Origin: Rhodothermales bacterium
Lineage (GTDB): Bacteria > Bacteroidota > Rhodothermia > Rhodothermales > JAHQVL01
Length of the DNA: 10,958 nt
Reading direction: 5' to 3'
NCBI GenBank assembly: GCA_041391505.1
Contig: JAWKNW010000054.1
Span: 1-10,958, forward strand
Every line of letters begins with the position of its first letter. The first letter of the stretch is position 1. A program made the position numbers and the translations under genes. This document shows, one piece after another, positions 4,086 through 10,958 of this stretch. Under the pieces are notes generated by a model. It worked only from the letters and a program-made list of their open reading frames with translations. It was not told the DNA's origin and searched no databases.

Positions 4086-6536
4086 ATGATGGGCGGTATG
4101 AAGCAGGCACTGGGCTGGTCTGGCCGGGAAGCGCTGGCGGGGGACCGTTTGCCTTACCTGGCGCTGCTGGACGGCAATGTCGTGCTGCTGCGCGACGGAT
4201 CGGTGATGTGTTCGCTGATGGTTCCGGGGCTGGGCTTCGAGACGGCCGACACGGGCGAGCTCAATGCCCATGCGGCGATGCGCGAGGTTCTTCTGAGGAG
4301 CTCGCTGGACTCGCGCTTCGTGCTGTACCACCACGTCGTGCGCCGCCAGGTGCATGTCGAGCTCGAAGGCGCGTTCGAGGATCCGCTGGCCGGCTATATC
4401 GATGCGCGCTGGCGCGAGAAGATGGGGTCCGGCGCGCTGTATGTGAACGACCAGTTCGTGACGCTGGTGCGCCGCCCGGCGCGGGGGCGTGCCGGCTGGC
4501 CGGAGCGGCTGGCGCGGCTGGTGAAGCGCGGGGGGCCATTGGGGTCCAGAGGAGGCCCGGTCGAAGCCGATCCTTCGGACCTGCGGGCATTGCGCACGGC
4601 GGCGGCTTCGCTGACGGCATCGCTGGGCGCCTATGGCGCGCGGCTGCTGGGCGATTACGAGGGAGCGGGCGGCACCTGCTCGGAAGTGCTGGAGCTTCTG
4701 AGCGCGCTGTACAACGGCGAGATGCGGCCCGTGCGCCGGCCGGCCGAGGGCACCGACATCGGCCATATGCTGCCTTACCGGCGCGTGAGCTTCGGGCTCG
4801 ACGCACTGGAACTCAAGGGCGCGGGTAGCCCGAGCTTCGGCGCGCTGATGAGCCTGAAGGATTATCCCGACGCGACCGGCCCGGGGCTGGCCGACGCGCT
4901 TTTGCGGCTGCCGTGCGAGCTGACCCTGACCGAGAGCTATGCGCCGGCCGAGCGGCAGGTGGCGCGCGAGCGGATCGATCTTGCGATCCGGCGGCTGAAG
5001 AGCGCCGACGAGGAAGCGCTGGCCGAGCGGCGCGAGATGTTGAGCGCGCGCGATGCGCTGGGCACCGGCGCGGTTGCCTTCGGCGACCATCACCTGACGG
5101 TGCTGGTGCGCGCGCCCGGCCTCGATGCGCTGGACGAGGCGACGGCGGCCTGCGGGGCGGCGCTGGCCGATAGCGGGGCGATCGCGGTGCGCGAGGACGT
5201 GAACCTGGAAGCGGCGTTCTGGGGCCAGCTGCCGGGCAACGAGGCCTGGGTGGTGCGCCGCTCGCTGATCTCGAGCGCCAACATGGCCTGCTTCGCAAGC
5301 TTGCACGGCTTTGCCATGGGCCAGGCTTCGGGCAATCACTGGGGCGAGGCGGTGACCTTGCTGGAGACGACCAGCTCGACGCCGTTCTTCTTCAACTTCC
5401 ACGACCGGGACCTGGGCAACTTCACGGTGATCGGGCCTTCGGGCTCGGGCAAGACGGTGGTGATGAACTTCCTGGCAGCGCAGGCGCAGAAGTTTGCTCC
5501 GCGCACCATCCTGTTCGACAAGGACCGCGGCTCGGAAGTGTTCGTGCGCGGGATCGGCGGGACCTACAGCCGGATCGCCGCCGGGCATCCGACCGGGTTC
5601 AACCCGCTGGCGCTGCCCGACACGGCAGTCAACCGGGCGTTCCTGCGCGACTGGCTGGGCGTGCTGCTGAAGGCGCAAGGGGCCGAGGAAGAGGCGCTGA
5701 TCGCCGGCGCGGTCGATGCCGCCTATGCCAATGACGCAAGCCTGCGCCGCCTGACCCACTTCCGCGAGCTGCTGGCCGGCACGCGCCGGCCCGAGCCGGG
5801 CGACCTGGCGAGCCGGCTCGATGCCTGGATCGCGAATGGCCCGGGCGGTACGGGCGAGCATGGCTGGCTGTTCGACAATGCGCACGACCGGCTCGACCTG
5901 TCGGCCAGGACGCTGGGCTTCGACATGACCGCGCTGCTGGAGACGCCGCGTCTGAGGACGCCGGTGATGATGTACCTGTTCCACCGCATCGAGGAGCGCC
6001 TGGACGGCGAGCCGACGATGATCCTGATCGACGAGGGATGGAAGGCGCTGGACGACGAGGTCTTCGCGCACCGCATCCGCGACTGGCTCAAGACCTTGAG
6101 GAAGCGGAACGCGCTGGTCGGCTTTGCGACGCAGTCGGCGCGCGATGCGCTGGAAAGCCGGATCGCGACCGCGCTGGTCGAGCAGACCGCGACGATGGTC
6201 TTCATGCCCAACTCGCGGGCGCGCCCCGAGGACTATTGCGATGGCTTCGGCCTGACGAGCCACGAGCTTGAGGTGATCCGCACCCTGCCGGCGCATTCGC
6301 GCTGCTTCCTGGTGCGTCAGGCCGATGCGTCCGTGGTGGTGCGGCTCGATCTGGGCGGTATGCCCGAAGTGCTGACCGTGCTGTCGGGGCGCGAGAGCAC
6401 GGTGCGCAAGCTGGATGCGCTGCGCGAGCGCTATGGCGATGCGCCGCCTGCCTGGTACCCGGCGCTGACCGGAGCGGCCTGGCCCGGAGACGCGCAGGCC
6501 ACGGACGGCCCGGTCTGGACCGAGGCGGCCGAATGA
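4086..6536 (+). CDS. virB4: VirB4 T4SS ATPase
   Basis: An 816-residue ATPase, close to the usual VirB4 length. VirB4 is the large inner-membrane-associated ATPase that powers pilus assembly and substrate transfer. The N-terminal half (about 1-420) fits the CagE/TrbE/VirB4 domain. The C-terminal half is a RecA-like motor with Walker A GPSGSGKT at 450-457, Walker B MILIDEGW at 645-652 (Asp649, catalytic-type Glu650), and a downstream GFATQSARD with Gln683; all key residues are intact. Start: ATG at 4086, backed by AAGGA seven bases upstream. In-frame starts further upstream, from 3990, would translate the palindromic repeat and are rejected; 4089 is an alternative. The gene is flanked on both sides by copies of the same palindromic repeat. 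The long open frame on the opposite strand is a GC-driven shadow. Confidence 0.96.
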   Translation: MMGGMKQALGWSGREALAGDRLPYLALLDGNVVLLRDGSVMCSLMVPGLGFETADTGELNAHAAMREVLLRSSLDSRFVLYHHVVRRQVHVELEGAFEDPLAGYIDARWREKMGSGALYVNDQFVTLVRRPARGRAGWPERLARLVKRGGPLGSRGGPVEADPSDLRALRTAAASLTASLGAYGARLLGDYEGAGGTCSEVLELLSALYNGEMRPVRRPAEGTDIGHMLPYRRVSFGLDALELKGAGSPSFGALMSLKDYPDATGPGLADALLRLPCELTLTESYAPAERQVARERIDLAIRRLKSADEEALAERREMLSARDALGTGAVAFGDHHLTVLVRAPGLDALDEATAACGAALADSGAIAVREDVNLEAAFWGQLPGNEAWVVRRSLISSANMACFASLHGFAMGQASGNHWGEAVTLLETTSSTPFFFNFHDRDLGNFTVIGPSGSGKTVVMNFLAAQAQKFAPRTILFDKDRGSEVFVRGIGGTYSRIAAGHPTGFNPLALPDTAVNRAFLRDWLGVLLKAQGAEEEALIAGAVDAAYANDASLRRLTHFRELLAGTRRPEPGDLASRLDAWIANGPGGTGEHGWLFDNAHDRLDLSARTLGFDMTALLETPRLRTPVMMYLFHRIEERLDGEPTMILIDEGWKALDDEVFAHRIRDWLKTLRKRNALVGFATQSARDALESRIATALVEQTATMVFMPNSRARPEDYCDGFGLTSHELEVIRTLPAHSRCFLVRQADASVVVRLDLGGMPEVLTVLSGRESTVRKLDALRERYGDAPPAWYPALTGAAWPGDAQATDGPVWTEAAE

Positions 6537-6563
6537 GCGTTTGGTATCTTGTGGCGTCTGTTC

Positions 6564-6670
6564 GGGCCAGCCTTCGGCTGTCCCTGCGCCCGGCACCGGC
6601 CCGCTCCCCCACCCCGCCACCCATGAGGATAATGGCTTGGGTGGCCGGGTGGGGGAGCGGGCCGGTGCCG
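6564..6670. repeat. Composite palindromic repeat, copy 2, intact
   Basis: A small stem-loop (6564-6584; GGG and CAGCC pair with GGCTG and CCC around a TTC loop, one mismatch) is followed by TGCGC and a long hairpin: left arm 6591-6623, 14-base loop 6624-6637, right arm 6638-6670. The 33-base arms pair at 32 of 33 positions; the mismatch is a C in the left arm facing a C. The left arm begins CGGCACCGGCCCGC. The copy fills most of the 157-bp virB4-virB6 gap. As transcribed RNA it would be a very stable hairpin and a plausible RNase III or transcript-processing site. Confidence 0.88.
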
Positions 6671-6693
6671 CCGAGCCGTGAGGCGAGCAAACA

Positions 6694-7890
6694 ATGAGCA
6701 CCTGCACCCAGCTTGTGGAGAACGCCTCTGCCGGGGTAGCGCCGGCGCTGCGGGCGGTCGACTGCATGGCGGGCGAAGCCACGGCGATGGCCTTCAACCG
6801 GCTGTTCGGGGCCGAAGGCGCGCTAGTGCCGGCGCTGACGATCATCCTGACGCTGTATATCGCCTTCTTCGCGCTCTCGCTGCTGGCCGGACGCAGCCGG
6901 CTGTCGATCCCGGCGCTGACGCCGAAGATGCTGACCCTGGGACTGGTGCTGACCTTTGCGACGAGCTGGCTGGCCTACAGCCAGGTGGTGTGGAACCTGG
7001 CAGTGGGCGCGCCCGACCAGCTGGCCGCGATCCTGACGGGCGCAAGCGGCTCGGCGACGCAGATCTTCGCCGACCGGATCGACATCGTCATGGCCGCGAT
7101 CGGCGAGGTCTCGCAGATCGCCGGCGGCGGCCAGCAGGCCGATGCCGCGCAAGGGGCGGCCCAGGGCGCGGCAACCGGCAGCTTCTCGCCGGGCAATTTG
7201 ATGTGGCTGGCCGCGCTGCTGCTGCTGCTGGGCACGGTGGGCGTGCTGGTGACCGCGCGGATCGCGCTGGCCGTGCTGCTGGCGGTGGGGCCGGTGTTCG
7301 TGGTGTTCGCGCTGTTTGCCGGCACCCGCGGGCTGACCGCGGGCTGGCTGCGCGGCGTGGTGCTGACCGGGCTGACGCCGCTGTTCGTGGTGGTCGGCGG
7401 CTCGTTCACCCTGGAGCTGATGGTGCCGGTGATCGCCGGGCTGGGGACCCTTGAAGGGATCAACCCGCGCGCGGCGATGGCGCTGTTCCTGATCGCTTCG
7501 GTCCATGTCGCGCTGATGGTGATGGTGCTCAAGGTGACGCAGGCGATGGTCTCGGGCTGGCAGGTGTTCGGCCTGGATGCGCGCGATGCGGATGCGAAGG
7601 GCGGATCGCCCGCCGCACCCGATGCCGCGGCCCCGCTGCAGCCGGCCGGCCAGGCGGCGCAAACCGCCACTTCGCGGCGCCTGGGCACAGGCGCGATGGC
7701 GCCCGGCGGCGATGCCGCCATGGCCGGTGCCGGACCTGCCGGCGCAACCCATACCCATACCCGCCGCACGACGACCCAGATGGCAGCGCCGGCCGCGCCG
7801 CCGCTGCCGGTACTGGCACGGCCCCGCGCGCGCGGCATCGGCTCGCGCTTCGCCACCCCCGCCCCCCGGCCAAGACAGATGGCACGATGA
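6694..7890 (+). CDS. virB6: VirB6/TrbL polytopic T4SS channel protein
   Basis: A 398-residue multi-spanning inner-membrane protein. VirB6 forms part of the translocation path across the inner membrane. Hydrophobic segments lie at about 44-66, 79-98, 168-186, 188-211, 222-242 and 260-281. Between the second and third is a large polar loop (about 100-167) with an Ala/Gly/Gln-rich stretch, as expected of the periplasmic loop of VirB6. After residue 290 comes a long low-complexity tail rich in Ala, Pro and Gly, with THTHTRRTTT at 352-361 and a basic end, probably cytoplasmic or disordered. The ribosome site is weak (GAGG about ten bases before ATG 6694). Its stop overlaps the virB9 start as ATGA. 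It follows virB4 directly, without the virB5 gene commonly found there. Family assignment is good; the tail is unlike anything I recognise. Confidence 0.88.
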   Translation: MSTCTQLVENASAGVAPALRAVDCMAGEATAMAFNRLFGAEGALVPALTIILTLYIAFFALSLLAGRSRLSIPALTPKMLTLGLVLTFATSWLAYSQVVWNLAVGAPDQLAAILTGASGSATQIFADRIDIVMAAIGEVSQIAGGGQQADAAQGAAQGAATGSFSPGNLMWLAALLLLLGTVGVLVTARIALAVLLAVGPVFVVFALFAGTRGLTAGWLRGVVLTGLTPLFVVVGGSFTLELMVPVIAGLGTLEGINPRAAMALFLIASVHVALMVMVLKVTQAMVSGWQVFGLDARDADAKGGSPAAPDAAAPLQPAGQAAQTATSRRLGTGAMAPGGDAAMAGAGPAGATHTHTRRTTTQMAAPAAPPLPVLARPRARGIGSRFATPAPRPRQMAR

Positions 7891-8714
7891 TGAAGATGAA
7901 GACCCTTTTGCCCTTGTTCGCTCTGGCCGTTCCCGCTGCCCTCTCCTCCGCCCATGCCGAGGACACGCGGCTCGTCAGCCATATGTACGACGAGAACGAA
8001 GTGGTGCGTATCGACGGCAAGCTCGGAGTGCAGGCGACGATCGGCTTTGCCGAGGACGAGCATATCGAGAATGTCGCGGTGGGCGATGCCGCCAAGTGGC
8101 AGATCACTCCGAACAAGCGGGCCAACCTGCTGTTCGTCAAGCCGCTGGAAGCCTCCGCGCGCACCAACATGACGGTCGTGACCGACCGCCGCACCTATTT
8201 CTTCGACCTGGTCGCCTCGCCCAGGGCCAGGCCGGTCTACCTGCTGCGCTTCGCCTATCCGCAGGAGGACAAGCCCGAAGGGCAGGAGCAGCCCGGTCTT
8301 GCCGGACTTGACGGCGCCGGGCTCAACGATGCCGAGCGCGCGCTGCTCGAAGGCGATCCTCTCGGCACTCCCGCCGATCCGGCGATGCTCAACTTCGCCT
8401 GGGAGAAGAAGGGCACGCAAAGGCTGCTGCCGGCGCGCGTCTATGACGACGGCAATGCGACCTATCTCGTATGGGGCGCGAAGCAGGAGGTGCCGGCGAT
8501 CCTGGTCAGGAACGAGAAAGGCGAGGAAGGCCCGGTCAACTATGCGGTGCGCGGGGCCACCATCGTCATCGACGACGTGCCTGCCCTCATCCTGCTGCGC
8601 TCCGGCAAGGCGCAGGCCACGCTGCAGAACCGGGGCGAGCCCCGCAAGGTCGCCGCCGCCGCGCCTGCCGGCACGCCTTCATCATCGCCCTCTCCGGCAT
8701 CACAGGGATACTAG
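7887..8714 (+). CDS. virB9: VirB9 T4SS core-complex protein
   Basis: A 275-residue periplasmic or outer-membrane-associated core subunit. VirB9 joins VirB10 (and usually the lipoprotein VirB7) in the ring spanning the periplasm and outer membrane. The signal peptide is about 1-24, cleaved after SAHA. The N-terminal domain (26-125) includes DTRLVSHMYDENEVVRI and TVVTDRRTYFFDL, the usual VirB9/TrbG opening and mid-domain strands. A charged linker (about 126-165) leads to the C-terminal beta domain (about 165-250), with LPARVYDDGNATYLVW and IVIDDVPALILLRSG, which in known structures contacts VirB7 and VirB10. A Ser/Pro-rich tail follows. The start ATG overlaps the virB6 stop (ATGA), indicating translational coupling; ATGs at 7890 and 7896 are alternatives. 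In many operons virB8 precedes virB9, but here virB6 abuts it directly. Confidence 0.94.
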   Translation: MMKMKTLLPLFALAVPAALSSAHAEDTRLVSHMYDENEVVRIDGKLGVQATIGFAEDEHIENVAVGDAAKWQITPNKRANLLFVKPLEASARTNMTVVTDRRTYFFDLVASPRARPVYLLRFAYPQEDKPEGQEQPGLAGLDGAGLNDAERALLEGDPLGTPADPAMLNFAWEKKGTQRLLPARVYDDGNATYLVWGAKQEVPAILVRNEKGEEGPVNYAVRGATIVIDDVPALILLRSGKAQATLQNRGEPRKVAAAAPAGTPSSSPSPASQGY

Positions 8715-8716
8715 CC

Positions 8717-9796
8717 ATGGCTCCCAACACCCGTATCCGCGAACGCACCCCCGAAGAAGAGGCACACGACCCGCGCGAGCAGCAGGGCGCCGAGGTCATC
8801 GACCTTGCCACCCGCGCCGTCCTGCCCGCGGTCAGCCAGCGCAAGCGCGGCGACTCGCTGGGGCTGATCGCCGGCATCGCCATCGTCGCCGGCCTCGGCG
8901 CGCTCACCCTGTGGTCGATGGACGCCGCGCGCAATCCCGCACAGCAGCAGGTCCAGGCTCCCGCTCCCGCGATAGCGCCTCCGGCTCCGGCGACACCGGC
9001 CCGGACGCCGCAGCCCAGACCCGCGGCGCCTGCCGCGCCCGCCCCTGCCCCGGTGCTGAGCCAGCAGCCCGATGCCGCGGTCGTCGCGGCGCCCGCGTCC
9101 AATCCCCATGCCAGCCCCACCGTGGTGTTCGACGCCAGCGCCCTGCCCGGCCCGTTTACGCCCCCCGCGGCGACATCGCCGGCCGGAACCGGCAACTCCA
9201 ACGAGGACTTCGCCGCGCGCCTGGGCGGCGTGGGCGGCACCACCGCCACCGCCGAGGCCAGCTTCGATCCGGCGACCACGGTCACCCAGGGCACGCTGAT
9301 CCCGGCCGTGCTGGAGACCGCCATCGACACCGACGTGCCCGGCTACGTGCGCGCCGTGGTCTCCACCGACGTCAGGAGCTTCGACGGCGCGCGCGTGCTG
9401 ATCCCGCGCTCCTCGCGCCTGATCGGCCAGTACAAGTCCGGCCTCACCGCGGGCCAGAAGCGCGCCTATGTCGTCTGGACCCGGCTGATCCGCCCGGACG
9501 GCGTCTCGGTCAACATCGGCTCTCCCGCCATCGCCTTCGGTGGCGAGACCGGCCTTGCCGGCAAGGTCAACTCCCACTTCTTCGAACGCTTCGGCTCGGC
9601 CATGCTGCTTTCCGTCATCGGCGGCCTCAGTACCATCACCGGCAACGCCGGCGTCGTCATCGCCGGCGGCGGACAATCCGCGGCCGCGGCCGCCGTCTCC
9701 CAGAACGGCCAGATCGGCCCCACCATCCGCGTCAGGCAAGGCGAACCCATCAGGGTCTTCACCGCCAAAGATCTCGACTTCTCGAAAGTGTCGTAG
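8717..9796 (+). CDS. virB10: VirB10 T4SS core-complex scaffold
   Basis: A 359-residue protein. VirB10 spans from the inner membrane to the outer-membrane core ring and is thought to transmit ATPase energy to the channel. The sequence shows a charged cytoplasmic N-terminus (1-45), one transmembrane helix (about 48-67), a long Pro/Ala linker (about 74-130) and a conserved C-terminal beta-barrel domain (about 185-359) including RVLIPRSSRLIGQYKSG (226-242). The segment around 292-316, in the position of the antenna helices that form the outer-membrane pore in known structures, is hydrophobic and Gly-rich. Start: ATG at 8717, two bases after the virB9 stop, with AGGGA eight bases upstream. It is a little shorter than many VirB10 proteins but has every expected part. 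The adjacent virB9 supports a complete VirB9-VirB10 pair. Confidence 0.95.
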   Translation: MAPNTRIRERTPEEEAHDPREQQGAEVIDLATRAVLPAVSQRKRGDSLGLIAGIAIVAGLGALTLWSMDAARNPAQQQVQAPAPAIAPPAPATPARTPQPRPAAPAAPAPAPVLSQQPDAAVVAAPASNPHASPTVVFDASALPGPFTPPAATSPAGTGNSNEDFAARLGGVGGTTATAEASFDPATTVTQGTLIPAVLETAIDTDVPGYVRAVVSTDVRSFDGARVLIPRSSRLIGQYKSGLTAGQKRAYVVWTRLIRPDGVSVNIGSPAIAFGGETGLAGKVNSHFFERFGSAMLLSVIGGLSTITGNAGVVIAGGGQSAAAAAVSQNGQIGPTIRVRQGEPIRVFTAKDLDFSKVS

Positions 9797-9812
9797 GACC
9801 ATCGGGCCTGGC

Positions 9813-10823
9813 ATGACCGGAACGATCCTTCCTCTGCAGCCCGGACAGGACCAGGGCGAGGCGCCGCCCCAGATGCCGCGCAGCGTCTATCTCGATGCCT
9901 ATCTGGCGCCCTTGCGCCCCTGGCTCGAGCGCGAAAGCGTGACCGAGATCCTGGTCAACCGGCCCGGCGAGCTGTGGATCGAGGACGCCGCCCATCCCGG
10001 CATGCAGCGCATCGAGCTGCCGGCGGTCGACGACCGGCTGCTCCAGCGCCTGGCCGAGCAGGTCGCGCGCGTCAGCCACCAGGGCATCAACCGGGAGCAT
10101 CCGCTGCTCTCGGCGACGCTGCCGGACGGCGCGCGCATCCAGCTGTGCGGACCGCCGGCCACCAGGACGCACTGGGCGCTGGCGATACGCCGCCACCGCC
10201 TGCTCGAACTGCCGCTCGATGCCTATGACCGCGGCCCGATCGCGCCGCGCGAGGAACCGGCCATGCCCGACCCCATGGCGGAGCCGATCGCCTATCTGCG
10301 CGAAGCCATCGAACGCCGCCGCACGATCCTGATCTCGGGCGGCACATCGACCGGCAAGACCACCTTCCTCAACGCCATGCTGCACGAGATCCCCGCGCAG
10401 GAGCGCGTCGTGCTGGTCGAGGATACCGCCGAGCTGAAACTGCCCGGCGCCAACGGCGTCGGCCTGATCGCGGTCAAGGGCGAACTCGGCGAAGCCAGGG
10501 TCTCGGCCAACGACCTGCTGCAGGCCGCCCTGCGCCTCAGGCCCGACCGCATCGTGCTGGGCGAATTGCGCGGCAACGAAACCGTCAGCTTCCTGCGCGC
10601 CATCAATACCGGTCACCCCGGATCGTTCTCCACCGTCCACGCCAACTCGCCCAAAGGCGCCCTCGAACAGATCGCGCTCATGGCCATGCAAACCAATATC
10701 GGCCTCACCCGCGCCGAAACCCTCGAATACGCCGCTTCCGTCATCGATATCGTCGTCCAACTCAACCGCATCGAAGGACGCCGAGTAATCGCCCAAATCG
10801 CAGATTCACTAAACCTTGTCTGA
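9813..10823 (+). CDS. virB11: VirB11 hexameric traffic ATPase
   Basis: A 336-residue ATPase of typical VirB11 length. VirB11 forms cytoplasmic hexamers that cooperate with VirB4 to switch between pilus assembly and substrate transfer. The N-terminal domain (about 20-150) includes VTEILVNRPGELWIE (43-57) and GINREHPLLSATLPDGARIQ (91-110). The motor has Walker A GGTSTGKT at 176-183, the Asp box VLVEDTAEL at 200-208, Walker B RIVLGELRG at 246-254 and the His box GHPGSFSTVHA at 267-277; all are intact, so it should be active. Start: ATG at 9813, 16 bases after the virB10 stop. The ribosome site is weak (AGGA 14 bases upstream), so expression may depend on coupling. It is the last recognisable gene of the cluster; no coupling protein VirD4 follows within the 135 bases seen. 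Confidence 0.96.
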   Translation: MTGTILPLQPGQDQGEAPPQMPRSVYLDAYLAPLRPWLERESVTEILVNRPGELWIEDAAHPGMQRIELPAVDDRLLQRLAEQVARVSHQGINREHPLLSATLPDGARIQLCGPPATRTHWALAIRRHRLLELPLDAYDRGPIAPREEPAMPDPMAEPIAYLREAIERRRTILISGGTSTGKTTFLNAMLHEIPAQERVVLVEDTAELKLPGANGVGLIAVKGELGEARVSANDLLQAALRLRPDRIVLGELRGNETVSFLRAINTGHPGSFSTVHANSPKGALEQIALMAMQTNIGLTRAETLEYAASVIDIVVQLNRIEGRRVIAQIADSLNLV

Positions 10824-10958
10824 GAGACGCTCGGTAAAATTGACGAGCCGTCACAAATTCGCAGCTTGCCTCTCGGTTCCCTGACTTTGGCCTGAGCGCG
10901 ACCCACCGATAATGGGGCCGCCCAAGCTCTTGCCATGGCGGTAAACTGGGTATTCAAT

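Noticed and set aside
3832..4089. 85-residue frame in the virB3-virB4 gap
   Set aside because: It translates the palindromic repeats, overlaps the virB3 end and has no ribosome site or domain.
3291..6845. 1184-residue open frame on the minus strand opposite virB4
   Set aside because: It lies antisense to virB2-virB4, is Arg/Gln/His-rich as expected of a GC-biased shadow frame, crosses both palindromic repeats (giving the repeated peptide WVAGWGxGxVPGAG) and has no recognisable domain.
9759..10796. 345-residue minus-strand frame opposite virB11
   Set aside because: It is a shadow of a gene with four intact ATPase motifs on the plus strand.
10613..10957. Possible minus-strand gene entering from the right edge
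   Set aside because: It needs a TTG start at the window edge and runs antisense into virB11; no domain is recognised.
10824..10958. Terminator after virB11
   Set aside because: Only a 5-bp stem (TGACG-AGC-CGTCA at 10841-10853) without a T-run is present, too weak to call.

Overview
The window is high-GC DNA from an alphaproteobacterium, most likely a sphingomonad (Novosphingobium, Sphingobium or Sphingomonas type). This rests on the style of the TonB-dependent receptor, its partner lipoprotein, the codon usage and the intergenic palindromes. The genus is an inference; no 16S or other marker gene is present.

Left block (1-3044), outer-membrane uptake. On the minus strand a lipoprotein gene (2249-720, GTG start) is followed after 84 bp by a TonB-dependent receptor (635 to beyond base 1), apparently one operon. 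Divergent from it, on the plus strand, is a small exported TPR protein (2670-3044). The 420-bp divergent region between them has no convincing gene but holds several copies of TGTCAT or its complement, the core of a PhoB half-site. This suggests, without proving, control by phosphate starvation.

Right block (3213-10823), type IV secretion. Seven plus-strand genes in tight order encode VirB2 (pilin), VirB3, VirB4 (ATPase), VirB6, VirB9, VirB10 and VirB11 (ATPase): the inner-membrane channel, a VirB9-VirB10 core and two of the usual three ATPases. No virB5, virB7, virB8, virB1, virD4 or relaxase gene is visible, so the machine is incomplete here or uses parts encoded elsewhere. A Pho-box-like direct repeat lies 33 bases before virB2.

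The most unusual structure is in the two gaps on either side of virB4. Each holds the same composite palindrome: a small stem-loop, the shared string TGCGCCCGGCACC, then a hairpin with 33-base arms and a 14-base loop. The copy before virB4 has its right arm interrupted by a second, unrelated palindrome, so it looks like a repeat inserted into a repeat. The rest of the secretion operon is packed with gaps of 2 to 16 bp or an ATGA overlap.

The last 135 bases (10824-10958), after virB11, hold no gene or terminator I can support.
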